DNA of 64,000 nucleotides from Vibrio scophthalmi LMG 19158. GTDB taxonomy: Bacteria; Pseudomonadota; Gammaproteobacteria; Enterobacterales; Vibrionaceae. Within the stretch, counting starts at the first letter, position 1. Every line of letters begins with the position of its first letter. Position numbers and translations under genes: made by a program. Below are positions 18,913-29,019 of this stretch, piece after piece. The stretch spans positions 149,110 through 213,109 of the forward strand of contig NZ_AFWE01000073.1 of assembly GCF_000222585.1 (NCBI RefSeq), written 5' to 3'. The notes beneath the pieces were generated by a model, which ran no database searches, was not told the DNA's origin, and was given only the letters and a program-made list of their open reading frames with translations.

Positions 18913-18922
18913 GAGAGTGGTT

Positions 18923-19366
18923 ATGTCATCGTTTCCTTCATGCCCTTTTGGCAATAGTTCCACTGCTGAGAACATCACGGCGGAGCAAATTGCACAAGTG
19001 ATGCAGAACTTTCGTGGTTGGGAAGATCGTTATCGTCAGGTGATTCAGTGGGGCAAAAAGCTACCAGTGATGCCAGAAGAGCTAAAATCAGAGCAAGTCA
19101 CCGTCTCAGGTTGTGAAAGCCAAGTTTGGCTGGTGAGCGAGCAAGTTGATGGCGTATGGTACTTTTGTGCCGATTCAGATGCCCGCATTGTACGCGGCCT
19201 GATTGCCTTAGTGTTAGCGGCATTTAATGGCAAAAACAGTGCTCAAATTCAAGCGTTTGATATTGATGCTTACTTCGACCAATTGGGTTTAATTGCCCAC
19301 CTAAGCCCATCTCGCGGCAATGGCTTAAAGGCTATTGTTGAACAGATAAAACAATCGGCCGGTTAA
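18923..19366 (+). CDS. csdE: CsdE, SufE-like sulfur acceptor
   Basis: Accepts persulfide sulfur from the cysteine desulfurase CsdA and works with TcdA. It has 147 residues; the acceptor Cys is residue 64 in VTVSGCESQVWL, equivalent to Cys61 of E. coli CsdE. The ATG at 18923 is preferred over a GTG at 18917 because AGGAG lies 7 bases before it. It sits directly behind tcdA, so the two are probably cotranscribed. Confidence 0.94.
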   Translation: MSSFPSCPFGNSSTAENITAEQIAQVMQNFRGWEDRYRQVIQWGKKLPVMPEELKSEQVTVSGCESQVWLVSEQVDGVWYFCADSDARIVRGLIALVLAAFNGKNSAQIQAFDIDAYFDQLGLIAHLSPSRGNGLKAIVEQIKQSAG

Positions 19367-19499
19367 TCCGGCTGGTTAAAGTTTAATCACTGCTATTTTA
19401 ATGCCTTAGCAAAAACAGACGCTTGTCACACTTGTTGTCACTGGCTAAAGGCTGTAAAATCCGCGCCCTAAATAATTGTTCCGTTGCTTGAGAGACACC

Positions 19500-20624
19500 A
19501 TGACCTCTGAAAAAATCAACCTGCTCGATTTCGATCGCCAAGGATTGCGTACATTCTTTGCTGAAGAATTAAATGAAAAAGCATTCCGCGCCGAACAGGT
19601 GATGAAGTGGATCTACCATTTTGGTGTTGACGATTTCGACAACATGAACAACATCAACAAAGTATTACGTGAGAAACTAAAACAACGCTGCGAAATTAAA
19701 GCACCGGTTGTTTCAGAAGCTCAACACTCATCGGATGGCACCATTAAATGGGCAATGCGCGTGGGTGATCAAGACGTTGAAACCGTATACATCCCTGAAG
19801 ATGACCGCGCAACACTATGTGTTTCTTCTCAGGTAGGTTGTGCACTGGAATGTAAATTCTGTTCAACTGCTCAGCAAGGCTTTAACCGCAACCTGAAAGT
19901 ATCGGAAATCATCGGTCAGGTATGGCGTGCTGCGCGTGAAATCGGTCTGCAAAAAGAAACGGGTCGCCGTCCAATTACCAACGTGGTAATGATGGGTATG
20001 GGTGAGCCGCTACTGAACATGAAAAACTTGATTCCAGCACTGGAAATCATGTTGGACGATCTTGGTTTTGGTTTGTCTAAGCGTCGCGTTACGGTATCAA
20101 CATCAGGTGTTGTATCGGGTCTTGACCAAATGACCGGCAAAATTGACGTGGCACTTGCGATCTCACTACACGCGCCAAACGATAAGCTACGTAGCGAAAT
20201 CATGCCAATCAATGACCGTTGGGATATTCAAGAGTTTCTCGCGTCAGTACGTCGTTATATCGCATCATCAAATGCCAACCGTGGCCGAGTGACGGTAGAG
20301 TATGTTTTGCTTGACCATATTAACGATGGTACTGAACATGCCCATGAACTGGCAGAGTTGATGAAGGATACACCTTGTAAGATCAACCTGATTCCGTTTA
20401 ACCCGTACCCAGGTTCGCCATACAAAAAGCCAAGCAACTCACGCATCGACCGTTTCCAAAAAACCTTGATGCAATACGAGCACACCGTGACGACTCGTAA
20501 AACCCGTGGCGATGATATTGATGCCGCATGTGGTCAGCTAGTGGGTGACGTTATCGACCGTACAAAACGTACTGCGATAGCAAAAGCCGCGAAAGGCGAA
20601 AGTATCGACATCAAAGCGCTATAA
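19500..20624 (+). CDS. rlmN: Dual-specificity 23S rRNA/tRNA methyltransferase RlmN
   Basis: Radical-SAM enzyme that makes m2A at 23S rRNA A2503 and tRNA A37. It has 374 residues. The 4Fe-4S cluster motif CALECKFC gives Cys114, Cys118 and Cys121; a further Cys at 107 (ATLCVSS) and one near the C-terminus in [10 protein letters not shown] are the expected redox/methyl-carrier cysteines. Other family strings are [12 protein letters not shown] and LISLHA-type [10 protein letters not shown]. The start ATG at 19500 follows GAGAG; an upstream TTG was rejected. It leads the rodZ-ispG-hisS-yfgM-bamB-der block, conserved in gammaproteobacteria, but is separated from it by a terminator. Confidence 0.97.
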   Translation: MTSEKINLLDFDRQGLRTFFAEELNEKAFRAEQVMKWIYHFGVDDFDNMNNINKVLREKLKQRCEIKAPVVSEAQHSSDGTIKWAMRVGDQDVETVYIPEDDRATLCVSSQVGCALECKFCSTAQQGFNRNLKVSEIIGQVWRAAREIGLQKETGRRPITNVVMMGMGEPLLNMKNLIPALEIMLDDLGFGLSKRRVTVSTSGVVSGLDQMTGKIDVALAISLHAPNDKLRSEIMPINDRWDIQEFLASVRRYIASSNANRGRVTVEYVLLDHINDGTEHAHELAELMKDTPCKINLIPFNPYPGSPYKKPSNSRIDRFQKTLMQYEHTVTTRKTRGDDIDAACGQLVGDVIDRTKRTAIAKAAKGESIDIKAL

Positions 20625-20638
20625 TTGAGTCAAATTTG

Positions 20639-20668
20639 AAAAAGCCAGAGCATCGCTCTGGCTTTTTT
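20639..20668 (+). terminator. Terminator of rlmN
   Basis: AAAGCCAGAGC/GCTCTGGCTTTTTT stem with ATC loop and a T-run. Confidence 0.92.
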
Positions 20669-20843
20669 GTTTTCTGAAAAAAGGAAAATAATCTACGTAA
20701 GGCGATATTTGTCGAAGTTTGTTACCTTTTTAGTCACTTAGAATGTCAATTTTTAGAAAAACCTTGAGCTTGCTGTAATTTATCTATCTTAGTTGTGTTG
20801 TTTCATGCCTGATATCTATTAGAATTAACAGTCATACTCATAG

Positions 20844-21033
20844 CCGCATTGCCTGTTGAATGAGTTTGTTCATTTACCCAAATGCGGTTGAGGGCAAGAA
20901 GACGAGATTTACCGACATAGTGACTGAACTATCTTGCTAAAAAGATGCCTTAAATCGGTAGATATATAAACGAATTAAATGACATTGGGTACCACTCACC
21001 ACTAACGAAAAATAATAAAAATGGTGCACCCAA
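20844..21033 (+). promoter_or_regulatory. Candidate structured leader upstream of rodZ
   Basis: Between the rlmN terminator and rodZ there is no gene, but several inverted repeats are packed into 190 bp. CCGCATT (20844-20850) pairs with AATGCGG (20881-20887), enclosing AATGA/TCATT. GGCAAGA (20893-20899) pairs with TCTTGCT (20932-20938), and ATAGT/ACTAT (20917-20932) forms an alternative hairpin. ATTTACCGA (20907-20915) pairs with TCGGTAGAT (20955-20963). TTGGGT (20985-20990) pairs with ACCCAA (21028-21033), which also encloses CCA/TGG. Several pairings exclude one another. No known riboswitch class was recognised. Confidence 0.4.
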
Positions 21034-21056
21034 CGTAAACCAGAGAAATTGATAAT

Positions 21057-22013
21057 ATGAACACGGATCAACCAACCCCAGTTACAGACGACAATGTAGA
21101 TACCATCCTAGTAGAAGCGGGCACCATTCTTAAACAGAAACGTGAAGAGCTAGGCCTATCAAAGAAGCAAGTCGCTGACCGTTTGCGTTTGCGTCTTACG
21201 CTTATCGAACAAATTGAAAGTAACCAGTTTGAGGCGGATCAAGTCGCCACTTTCACGCGTGGTTACTTACGCTCTTACGCCAAAATTGTTGGCATCGATG
21301 AAGCGGTCGTGTTAGCCGCTCTCGACGAGCGAATGGGCACTCAGCCACAAGAACAAACCATGAAAAGTTTCTCGCGTAAGACTAATCGTGAAAAACATGA
21401 CAGCCGTATCATGGCACTCACTTGGGGTATCTTGGCGGTCATCGTTGCCATCTCTTCAGTTTGGTGGTGGCAGAATCAACAAAAAGATGTGGTTGAGATA
21501 GCAGTTGAAGAGCAACCGGCGGTGGTGGCACCAGCGCCAGGAGTCAGCATGCAATCGGTGACCGAAGCGGAAAACGCATTAACGGCAGAAGAACAAGCAC
21601 CACAGGTCGATGAGTTAGAGCCAGCAACAGATGAGCTTGCGACCTCAACGATTGAAAACTCAGCAGAGGCAGCGAACGACGCAGGCGATACAACCACTGA
21701 TTCAGAGGCGAAGGTCGAAGATGAAGCTACCGCAACTGAAAGCGCCAACGAAACAACGACTCCTGTGGCTGTGAACGCAAACCTTATGCAAATGAACTTT
21801 AGCGATGATTGCTGGGTTCAAGTGAAAGATGCTGCGGGCAAAACATTGACGTCAGGCATCAAAAAAGCCGGACAAACATTAGAAGTTGAAGGTAAGAAGC
21901 CTTATAAAGTTATTTTAGGCGCACCGGAAAACGTTTCTATCACATTAGCGAGTGAACCTGTCGACCTTTCTGGGTATACTGCAGGCAAAGTAGCAAGATT
22001 CACCTTACCTTAG
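21057..22013 (+). CDS. rodZ: Cytoskeletal protein RodZ
   Basis: Bitopic inner-membrane protein that links MreB to the cell-wall elongation machinery and sets rod shape. The 318 residues show a cytoplasmic helix-turn-helix domain ([20 protein letters not shown] and [20 protein letters not shown]), a basic juxtamembrane stretch, one membrane helix near residues 120-140 ([20 protein letters not shown]), a long acidic Ala/Glu/Thr-rich periplasmic linker and a C-terminal DUF4115 beta domain. ispG starts 8 bp downstream, so the two are cotranscribed. The leader is long (432 bp to rlmN) and rich in inverted repeats. Confidence 0.95.
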   Translation: MNTDQPTPVTDDNVDTILVEAGTILKQKREELGLSKKQVADRLRLRLTLIEQIESNQFEADQVATFTRGYLRSYAKIVGIDEAVVLAALDERMGTQPQEQTMKSFSRKTNREKHDSRIMALTWGILAVIVAISSVWWWQNQQKDVVEIAVEEQPAVVAPAPGVSMQSVTEAENALTAEEQAPQVDELEPATDELATSTIENSAEAANDAGDTTTDSEAKVEDEATATESANETTTPVAVNANLMQMNFSDDCWVQVKDAAGKTLTSGIKKAGQTLEVEGKKPYKVILGAPENVSITLASEPVDLSGYTAGKVARFTLP

Positions 22014-22021
22014 ACACGATT

Positions 22022-23140
22022 ATGCAATACGAATCCCCTATCAAACGTCGCCCATCGACTCGAATTTACGTGGGCGATGTGCCTATTGGTGACGGCGCGC
22101 CGATTGCGGTGCAATCAATGACGAACACCAGAACAACAGACGTGGAAGCGACTGTTGCACAAATTCGAGCGTTGGAAAATGTCGGTGCGGATATCGTACG
22201 CGTTTCAGTCCCGACGATGGATGCTGCTGAAGCATTCAAATTGATCAAACAGCAAGTGAATGTACCGTTAGTGGCGGATATTCACTTTGATTACCGTATT
22301 GCCTTAAAAGTGGCAGAGTACGGGGTTGACTGTTTACGTATCAACCCGGGCAATATCGGCAACGAAGAGCGTATTCGCGCGGTAGTTGATTGCGCTCGTG
22401 ATAAAAATATCCCAATTCGCATCGGTGTTAACGGTGGTTCACTGGAAAAAGAAATCCAGATGAAGTATCGCGAGCCAACACCGGAAGCTTTGGTTGAATC
22501 TGCCATGCGTCATGTTGATATCCTTGATCGTCTTAACTTCGACCAATTCAAAGTTAGCGTGAAAGCATCAGACGTCTTCCTTGCCGTCGATTCATATCGT
22601 TTGCTAGCGAAGCAGATTGATCAACCGCTGCACTTAGGTATTACAGAAGCTGGTGGTGCTCGAGCGGGTGCGGTTAAGTCATCCGTTGGTCTCGGTATGC
22701 TGTTGGCAGAAGGCATCGGTGATACGTTACGCATCTCTTTGGCAGCAAACCCAGTTGAAGAGATCAAAGTGGGCTTCGATATTTTGAAATCACTGCGCAT
22801 TCGCTCACGTGGTATCAACTTTATTGCTTGTCCAAGCTGTTCACGTCAAGAATTTGATGTGATTAATACAGTGAACGCGCTTGAAGAGCGCTTAGAAGAC
22901 ATTATTACGCCAATGGACGTTTCGATCATTGGTTGTGTGGTGAACGGTCCGGGTGAAGCGGAAGTTTCTCATCTTGGTCTAGCGGGCAGCAGCAACAAAA
23001 GTGCCTTCTATGAAGATGGTAAGCGCCAGAAAGAGCGTCTTGATAACCAAGACCTCGTGGCCACTTTGGAAGCGAAGATCCGCGCCAAAGCCGCACTTAT
23101 GGACGAGAGCAACCGCATCAACATTAAAGTACAAGATTAA
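22022..23140 (+). CDS. ispG: 4-hydroxy-3-methylbut-2-enyl diphosphate synthase (flavodoxin)
   Basis: 4Fe-4S enzyme of the MEP isoprenoid pathway; converts MEcPP to HMBPP with electrons from flavodoxin. Full length at 372 residues. The cluster cysteines lie in [13 protein letters not shown] (two Cys) and [19 protein letters not shown] (third Cys). The N-terminal TIM barrel contains [15 protein letters not shown]-like [20 protein letters not shown]. It sits between rodZ (8 bp) and hisS (35 bp) in the expected order. Confidence 0.97.
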   Translation: MQYESPIKRRPSTRIYVGDVPIGDGAPIAVQSMTNTRTTDVEATVAQIRALENVGADIVRVSVPTMDAAEAFKLIKQQVNVPLVADIHFDYRIALKVAEYGVDCLRINPGNIGNEERIRAVVDCARDKNIPIRIGVNGGSLEKEIQMKYREPTPEALVESAMRHVDILDRLNFDQFKVSVKASDVFLAVDSYRLLAKQIDQPLHLGITEAGGARAGAVKSSVGLGMLLAEGIGDTLRISLAANPVEEIKVGFDILKSLRIRSRGINFIACPSCSRQEFDVINTVNALEERLEDIITPMDVSIIGCVVNGPGEAEVSHLGLAGSSNKSAFYEDGKRQKERLDNQDLVATLEAKIRAKAALMDESNRINIKVQD

Positions 23141-23175
23141 ATCTCAACGAAGTAATACAAATTACGGTAATTATT

Positions 23176-24444
23176 GTGGCAAAAACTATTCAAGCAATCC
23201 GAGGCATGAACGACTGCCTTCCAACTCAATCACCACTGTGGCAAAAACTTGAAAACACAGTGAAAAACGTAGTTAGCGCATACGGTTATAACGAAGTGCG
23301 CATGCCAATCGTTGAAGAGACAAACCTATTCAGCCGCGCGGTTGGTGAAGAGACAGACGTCGTTTCAAAAGAAATGTACACCTTTGATGATCGTAACGGC
23401 GATAGCCTAACACTTCGTCCTGAAGGTACTGCGGGTTGTGTACGTGCATGTATTCAAAACAGCCTGATCAACCGTGACGAACAGCGTCTGTGGTACATGG
23501 GGCCTATGTTCCGCCATGAGCGTCCACAGAAAGGTCGTTACCGTCAATTCCACCAGTGTGGTGTTGAGGTGTTTGGCCTAAATGGTCCAGATGTTGATGC
23601 TGAACTTATTATGATGACAGCACGTCTATGGCGTGATCTGGGTATCAATGAACATGTTCGTCTTGAGCTTAACTCTATCGGTTCTCAAGAAGATCGCGCA
23701 GTGTACCGTACTGCATTGGTGGCGTTCCTTGAGCAACACATCGACGTGCTCGACGAAGATTGTAAGCGTCGCATGCACACGAACCCACTGCGTGTTCTGG
23801 ATACGAAGAACCCTGATGTTCAGGCTATTTTAGGTGATGCGCCTCGTCTTTCTGAGTACTTAGGCGAAGAATCTAAAGCTCACTTTGCAGGTCTATGTGA
23901 ACTTCTTGATGCTGCGGGTATCGAATACAAAGTTAACGAGCGTTTAGTTCGTGGCCTTGATTACTACAACCGCACAGTATTCGAATGGATCACTGAGAGC
24001 TTAGGTTCTCAAGGCACCGTTTGTGGTGGTGGTCGTTACGATGGCCTTGTTGAACAACTAGGCGGAAAAGCAACCCCAGCAGTTGGCTTTGCTATGGGTC
24101 TTGAGCGTCTAGTATTGATGCTTGAAACACTCGAGCTGACTGATGTACGTCGCAGTGTAGATGTCTACATGGTTACCGCTGGTGAAGGTACTATGATGGC
24201 GGGTATGAAGCTGTCTGAACAGCTACGCGGACAAGTACCAGGCCTACGTGTAATGAACCACTTTGGTGGTGGCAACTTTAAGAAGCAGTTTAAACGTGCA
24301 GATAAAGTGGGTGCGATTGTTGCACTTGTGCTAGGTGAAAATGAAGTAGCAGACAACACAGTGGTATTGAAAGACTTGGTTGGCGGCACACAAGAAACTT
24401 ACACCCAAGCAGAAGTTATCACTAAATTGGCTGATTTAATCTAA
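23176..24444 (+). CDS. hisS: Histidyl-tRNA synthetase
   Basis: Class II aminoacyl-tRNA synthetase charging tRNA-His. The 422 residues include class II motif 2 ([19 protein letters not shown]), the histidine-specific [15 protein letters not shown] and motif 3 ([15 protein letters not shown]), followed by the anticodon-binding domain. The start is a GTG at 23176, which matches the conserved N-terminus [16 protein letters not shown] terminator follows, so yfgM-bamB may have its own promoter or depend on read-through. Confidence 0.97.
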   Translation: MAKTIQAIRGMNDCLPTQSPLWQKLENTVKNVVSAYGYNEVRMPIVEETNLFSRAVGEETDVVSKEMYTFDDRNGDSLTLRPEGTAGCVRACIQNSLINRDEQRLWYMGPMFRHERPQKGRYRQFHQCGVEVFGLNGPDVDAELIMMTARLWRDLGINEHVRLELNSIGSQEDRAVYRTALVAFLEQHIDVLDEDCKRRMHTNPLRVLDTKNPDVQAILGDAPRLSEYLGEESKAHFAGLCELLDAAGIEYKVNERLVRGLDYYNRTVFEWITESLGSQGTVCGGGRYDGLVEQLGGKATPAVGFAMGLERLVLMLETLELTDVRRSVDVYMVTAGEGTMMAGMKLSEQLRGQVPGLRVMNHFGGGNFKKQFKRADKVGAIVALVLGENEVADNTVVLKDLVGGTQETYTQAEVITKLADLI

Positions 24445-24463
24445 GCAAATTTATATTCAACAA

Positions 24464-24489
24464 AGTGGCGATCAACGTCGCCATTTTTA
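24464..24489 (+). terminator. Terminator after hisS
   Basis: TGGCGA/TCGCCA stem with TCAACG loop followed by TTTTTAA. Confidence 0.75.
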
Positions 24490-24548
24490 AATGTTAATGT
24501 CGCGCGTCTCCTATTGATGGCATTGGCATAAGTTTAAGAGGACAGGAA

Positions 24549-25163
24549 GTGGAACTCTACGATACCGAAGAACAACAAGTTGAAGCGATCAAAGATTGGT
24601 GGAAAGAGAACGGCAAAGCCGTGATCTTTGGCGCGGTTATTGGCCTAGGTGGTTTGTTTGGCTGGCGCTATTACCAAGATACAACTTTAGCGGCTCAAGA
24701 AGCGGCTTCTGAAAGCTACACTAAAGCAATGGAAAGCTTAGCGGCGAGCGGCGCTCAAGCTGAAACACAAGTACAAACCTTTATTGAAGCGAACGGCAAA
24801 ACAGAATACAGCATTCTTGCCGCGCTTCAGTTAGCGAAAGTACAAGTGGAAGCGAACCAATTGGATGAGGCGATCACCCAACTACAATGGGCAAAAGACG
24901 CAACTCAAGACCAAGCACTACTTGCGGTTATTAACTTCCGTCTTGCACGTTTACAAGCAGAGCAAGGTGATTTTGATAGCGCAATTGCTCAACTAGCAAA
25001 CATCACGGATGCTGGTTGGACTGGTCGTGTTGAAGAACTAAAAGGCGACATCTTACTGCGCAAAGGCGACAAAGAAGCTGCGTATGCTGCGTACACCGAA
25101 GCTCAACAAGCAGGTGATGCAACAGAAGTGCTGAAAATGAAATTGGATGATCTCGCCAAGTAA
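24549..25163 (+). CDS. yfgM: YfgM, TPR-type periplasmic chaperone partner of SecYEG
   Basis: Inner-membrane-anchored protein of 204 residues with one membrane segment near residues 23-42 (GKAVIFGAVIGLGGLFGWRY) and a periplasmic tetratricopeptide-like domain (helical repeats rich in Ala, Gln and Leu). E. coli YfgM associates with SecYEG and PpiD. The N-terminus with DTEEQQVEAIKDWWKENGKA is typical. The start is GTG at 24549 with AGAGGA seven bases before it. bamB begins 11 bp after the stop. Confidence 0.92.
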   Translation: MELYDTEEQQVEAIKDWWKENGKAVIFGAVIGLGGLFGWRYYQDTTLAAQEAASESYTKAMESLAASGAQAETQVQTFIEANGKTEYSILAALQLAKVQVEANQLDEAITQLQWAKDATQDQALLAVINFRLARLQAEQGDFDSAIAQLANITDAGWTGRVEELKGDILLRKGDKEAAYAAYTEAQQAGDATEVLKMKLDDLAK

Positions 25164-25174
25164 GGGCTTTTTGG

Positions 25175-26335
25175 ATGAAGAAAATGCTGAACAAGGCATT
25201 AACTGCCGTTGCGATTGTCGGTGTGCTAGCCGGTTGTGCGAGTGAAGAAGACACCATCATCATGGCACCAGTGCCGCAAGTTGATAGTGAGTTTACGCCA
25301 ACCTCAGTGTGGAGCGCTTCAGTAGGAGATGGTGTTGACCAATACTTCTCGAAACTCTCTCCTGAATTTGCTTATGGCAAAGTGTTTGTTGCGAGTCGTG
25401 ATGGTGTGGTTAAAGCACTCAATCCTGAAAGTGGCGAAACATTATGGCAAGCTGAGCTAGAAGAGGATGTGCCTGCACGTCTTTCTGGTGGCATTACCGC
25501 GGCTTACGACAAACTGTTTATCGGCAGTGAAAATGGCGAAGTGATTGCGCTTAACCAAGAGACCGGCGAGCTTATTTGGCGCGTCAGTGTTCAAGGTGAA
25601 GTGTTAGCAGCGCCAGTCACGGATGAAAACTTAGTCCTTGTTCATACCAGCGAAGGCTTTTTGCTGGCGCTGAACCAAGTTACTGGTGAGCAACAATGGG
25701 CCATCGGCACCGAAGTGCCTAACCTAACGCTACGTGGTAATAGTACTCCTGTGACCGTTTCTGGTGGCGTATTCTGGGGTACCGCCAATGGTCGCCTTGC
25801 GGCGGCAATTGTTCAACGTGGTCAGCTGATTTGGCAACAACCGATTGGTACGCCAAAAGGGGCGACAGAAATCGATCGCATCGTTGATGTTGATGCCTCT
25901 CCAGTGGTACTTGGCAGCACCCTATATATTGTTGGTTACAATGGCCAGCTAACGGCGATTGATTTGCGCTCAGGCCAACCGGCCTGGAAACGCAGTTACT
26001 CATCGGCGACGGATTTGACCAGCGATGGTCGTAGTTTGTTCGTAGTGACCGATAAAGACCATATTGTTGCTGTTGATGCACGCAGCGGTACGGAGTTATG
26101 GAGCAATAAGCAGCTTGAACACCGCTTAGTGACCGCTCCAGAGATTATTGATAACTACCTCGTAGTTGGCGACAGTGAAGGCTACCTTTACTGGCTTGAC
26201 CGCTCAACAGGTGAGTTTGTTGCACAACAAGAAGTGGACAGCAGCGGCTTTGCTGTACCGCCAGTGCAATTGGATGATGGTTACGTAATTATCACTCGCG
26301 ATGGCGATGTAAAGAAACTAACGATCAGTCAATAA
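25175..26335 (+). CDS. bamB: Outer-membrane assembly lipoprotein BamB
   Basis: Beta-propeller lipoprotein of the BAM complex that inserts outer-membrane proteins. The 386 residues begin with a lipoprotein signal whose lipobox is VLAGC (Cys21). Repeated PQQ/WD-like blades are visible, for example GVVKALNPESGETLWQAELE, GEVIALNQETGELIWRVSVQ and GFLLALNQVTGEQQWAIGTE. It is directly downstream of yfgM and upstream of der, as in E. coli. bamE, another component of the same complex, is at 57.1-57.5 kb. Confidence 0.96.
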   Translation: MKKMLNKALTAVAIVGVLAGCASEEDTIIMAPVPQVDSEFTPTSVWSASVGDGVDQYFSKLSPEFAYGKVFVASRDGVVKALNPESGETLWQAELEEDVPARLSGGITAAYDKLFIGSENGEVIALNQETGELIWRVSVQGEVLAAPVTDENLVLVHTSEGFLLALNQVTGEQQWAIGTEVPNLTLRGNSTPVTVSGGVFWGTANGRLAAAIVQRGQLIWQQPIGTPKGATEIDRIVDVDASPVVLGSTLYIVGYNGQLTAIDLRSGQPAWKRSYSSATDLTSDGRSLFVVTDKDHIVAVDARSGTELWSNKQLEHRLVTAPEIIDNYLVVGDSEGYLYWLDRSTGEFVAQQEVDSSGFAVPPVQLDDGYVIITRDGDVKKLTISQ

Positions 26336-26356
26336 TTTCGTGATATAATTCACATT

Positions 26357-26393
26357 CGGCTCCTTTCTGGTGACAGATAGGGGCCGTTTTGTT
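26357..26393 (+). terminator. Terminator after bamB
   Basis: GGCTCCTTTCTG/CAGATAGGGGCC stem (one T-G wobble, one mismatch) with GTGA loop and a GTTTTGTT tail. Confidence 0.65.
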
Positions 26394-26423
26394 CATATAA
26401 AACAAGTGTTTAATCCTGAAATT

Positions 26424-26493
26424 GTGGTTATAGGTAACTATTTGGTAATGAACTTGGCAATAAGCAAAGTTGCCAGTCGTTACCTATAACTAC
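26424..26493 (+). promoter_or_regulatory. Large nested inverted repeat in the der leader
   Basis: A 15-bp arm at 26424-26438 (GTGGTTATAGGTAAC) pairs with 26479-26493 (GTTACCTATAACTAC) with a single G-T wobble. Inside the 40-nt loop, TGGCAA (26455-26460) pairs with TTGCCA (26470-26475). There is no T-run, so it is not a simple terminator. It ends 28 bp before the der start. Confidence 0.5.
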
Positions 26494-26521
26494 ATAAGAA
26501 AAGAATATTGTAGAGGTTGTT

Positions 26522-28015
26522 ATGGTTCCTGTTGTTGCTCTGGTAGGGCGTCCTAACGTAGGTAAGTCTACGTTGTTTAACCGCTTAACTCGCACGCGTG
26601 ATGCGCTTGTTGCGGACTTCCCTGGCTTAACTCGTGACCGTAAATATGGCCAAGCGAAGCTTGGTGAGCATGATTTTATCGTGATCGATACCGGCGGTAT
26701 TGATGGCTCGGAAGAAGGTGTAGAAACCAAAATGGCACAACAGTCGTTAGCCGCGATTGATGAAGCCGACGTGGTGCTATTCCTTGTTGATGGTCGCGCG
26801 GGCTTAACGCCAGCTGACCAAGCAATTGCAGCGCATTTACGTAAGATTGAAAAACCAGCGATGCTGGTAGTAAACAAAGTTGATGGTATCGACCCTGATG
26901 CAGCAAGCGCCGATTTCTGGCAGCTTGGCATGGGTGACATGTACCAAATCGCAGCGGCTCATGGTCGTGGCGTTGGTCAGCTAATTGACCTTGCTTTGAA
27001 TCCATTCGCTGAAAAAATGATCGAAGATCAAAAAGGCGAAGGTGAAATCGAAGACCTAACTGACTTCATCGACGAAGACGAAGAGAAGCTAGATTACACA
27101 GAAGAAGAAGCAGAAGAAGAATTCAAGCGTCTACAAGATCAGCCAATCAAAATGGCAATCATCGGTCGTCCAAACGTAGGTAAATCAACACTAACTAACC
27201 GTATTCTTGGTGAAGAACGTGTGGTTGTGTATGACATGCCTGGTACTACTCGTGACTCTATCTACATCCCAATGGAGCGTGATGGTCGTGAATACGTATT
27301 GATCGATACTGCAGGTATTCGTCGTCGCAAAAACATCAATGAGACGGTTGAGAAGTTCTCAGTTGTTAAAACATTGAAAGCGATTGAAGATGCCAACGTT
27401 GTACTATTGGTTATCGACGCGCGTGAAAACATTTCAGATCAAGATCTAAGCCTACTAGGCTTTGCGCTAAACTCTGGTCGTTCAATCGTACTTGCAGTAA
27501 ACAAGTGGGATGGTCTAAACAACGACGTGAAAGAGCAAGTGAAGAAAGAGCTTGATCGCCGTTTAGGTTTCGTTGACTTTGCTCGTATCCACTTCATCTC
27601 TGCATTGCATGGCACGGGTGTGGGTCACTTGTTTGAATCAGTACAAGAAGCATACAACTCGGCAACGACACGTGTAGGTACTTCTGTTCTGACGCGTATC
27701 ATGAAAAACGCAACCGATGATCACCAACCACCAATGGTACGTGGTCGCCGTGTGAAACTGAAATACGCGCACGCGGGTGGTTACAACCCACCAATCATCG
27801 TTATTCACGGTAACCAAGTGAAAGAACTGCCTGATTCATACAAGCGTTTCTTGATGAACTACTACCGTAAATCGCTAGAGATCATGGGTACACCGATCCG
27901 TATTCAGTTCCAGAACAGTGAAAACCCGTTCGAAGGCAAAACAACTAAGATGACACTATCTCAAGAGCGTAACCGTAAACGCATGATGAGCATGGTTAAG
28001 AATCGTAAAAAATAA
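26522..28015 (+). CDS. der: Ribosome-assembly GTPase Der (EngA)
   Basis: Double-GTPase needed for maturation of the 50S subunit. The 497 residues contain two G domains: GRPNVGKST at about residues 9-17 and again near 218-226, each with a DxxG (DTGGI; DTAGI) and an NKxD (NKVD; NKWD), then a KH-like C-terminal domain. An acidic linker ([20 protein letters not shown]) separates the two G domains. An AGAGG ribosome site precedes the ATG. The leader carries a large inverted repeat. Confidence 0.97.
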   Translation: MVPVVALVGRPNVGKSTLFNRLTRTRDALVADFPGLTRDRKYGQAKLGEHDFIVIDTGGIDGSEEGVETKMAQQSLAAIDEADVVLFLVDGRAGLTPADQAIAAHLRKIEKPAMLVVNKVDGIDPDAASADFWQLGMGDMYQIAAAHGRGVGQLIDLALNPFAEKMIEDQKGEGEIEDLTDFIDEDEEKLDYTEEEAEEEFKRLQDQPIKMAIIGRPNVGKSTLTNRILGEERVVVYDMPGTTRDSIYIPMERDGREYVLIDTAGIRRRKNINETVEKFSVVKTLKAIEDANVVLLVIDARENISDQDLSLLGFALNSGRSIVLAVNKWDGLNNDVKEQVKKELDRRLGFVDFARIHFISALHGTGVGHLFESVQEAYNSATTRVGTSVLTRIMKNATDDHQPPMVRGRRVKLKYAHAGGYNPPIIVIHGNQVKELPDSYKRFLMNYYRKSLEIMGTPIRIQFQNSENPFEGKTTKMTLSQERNRKRMMSMVKNRKK

Positions 28016-28038
28016 CGCTCGTTTGATCGTTTAAATAG

Positions 28039-28068
28039 AAAAGCGCCTACAATAGAGGCGCTTTTTTT
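28039..28068 (+). terminator. Terminator of der
   Basis: AAAGCGCCT/AGGCGCTTT stem with a T7 tail. Confidence 0.9.
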
Positions 28069-28113
28069 ATATCTGCACATTTTGTTTGCAACTCAGTTAG
28101 GACGTTTAATGTA

Positions 28114-29019
28114 ATGACCGTATCAGTAGTGACCCCTGTAACCGCAACCATGACACAATTTTGCCACCAAACATGGCAGTTAGACGCGACAGTTCAACTT
28201 GTTGAACGCGAGGATCAGCGTCTGTATCTCGTTACCGATCAAACCCCATTTCATCCAGTTAGCCATATTTGGCCTGATCACCCTGCCGATCGTGGTTTTA
28301 TCACTATTGGATCGCAACAAATAACGATCGTCGATTGTCTTGTTGGAGCGGTAGAGCTGAGCAGCGGCCAGTTGTGTGTTGATAAGGCTATTACCGTAAA
28401 ACGTAATGAACCGGGCTGGGTGTTTGTGGTTGTGCATTGTTTAGACGATAGCGACGAATACACACTCAATGTTGATGACAAAGTGACCTTGGTAGTCGAT
28501 AAAGCTTACCAGCAGTCTTTGAGCCGCGGTCACAGCGCGGGACATTTAGCATTCTTAGCACTCAACAAAGTGCTTTCGACTCAAGGTTATTGGCGTAAAG
28601 AGGCAGACCGTAAAGATCCGCACGGCTACAACGATTTCAATAGCTACGCGCAAGAAACCAGTTTTGTCACACCGGATCGATGCCTCGATAGCTACCGCCT
28701 AGGTAAGACATTACGTAAGCGTGGCTTGAATAGTGCAGAGATGGTAGAACAACTAAAATCCATAGAAGAACTTGTTAATCAACAAGTTAGAGATTGGATT
28801 GGATTATCATCTGCCGTTGAAATGATCTGCGATGGGCAAAACTTAACGGACTCTCGCTACTGGCAGTGTGATCTTGGCGAAACCAATAAAGCCACAATGC
28901 CTTGCGGTGGAAGTCACATTAGTAGCCTAACCGATCTGGGAAGCATGCAAGTCACGTTACGAGAAACACAGCCAAATTACATTGAAATGCAGACCGATGT
29001 CATTAGAGTGAACAAATAA
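28114..29019 (+). CDS. AlaX-like alanyl-tRNA editing (AlaRS SAD-related) protein
   Basis: The 301 residues carry the zinc motif of the second additional domain of AlaRS/ThrRS and free-standing AlaX editors: HSAGH (His140, His144) and CGGSH (Cys264, His268). This family deacylates mischarged tRNA-Ala, so a trans-editing hydrolase is the best guess. The N-terminal 130 residues form a beta-rich domain resembling the AlaX/AlaRS elongation-factor-like part; no class II catalytic core is present. An ordinary alaS must exist elsewhere. It lies between der and yfgJ, with its own gap on both sides. Family assignment is fairly firm; substrate is inferred. Confidence 0.8.
   Translation: MTVSVVTPVTATMTQFCHQTWQLDATVQLVEREDQRLYLVTDQTPFHPVSHIWPDHPADRGFITIGSQQITIVDCLVGAVELSSGQLCVDKAITVKRNEPGWVFVVVHCLDDSDEYTLNVDDKVTLVVDKAYQQSLSRGHSAGHLAFLALNKVLSTQGYWRKEADRKDPHGYNDFNSYAQETSFVTPDRCLDSYRLGKTLRKRGLNSAEMVEQLKSIEELVNQQVRDWIGLSSAVEMICDGQNLTDSRYWQCDLGETNKATMPCGGSHISSLTDLGSMQVTLRETQPNYIEMQTDVIRVNK

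Noticed and set aside
26428-26940. 170-codon minus-strand frame over der
   Set aside because: Runs antisense to the well-supported der gene, has low-complexity Ser/Ala composition and no ribosome site; a shadow of the G-domain coding frame.
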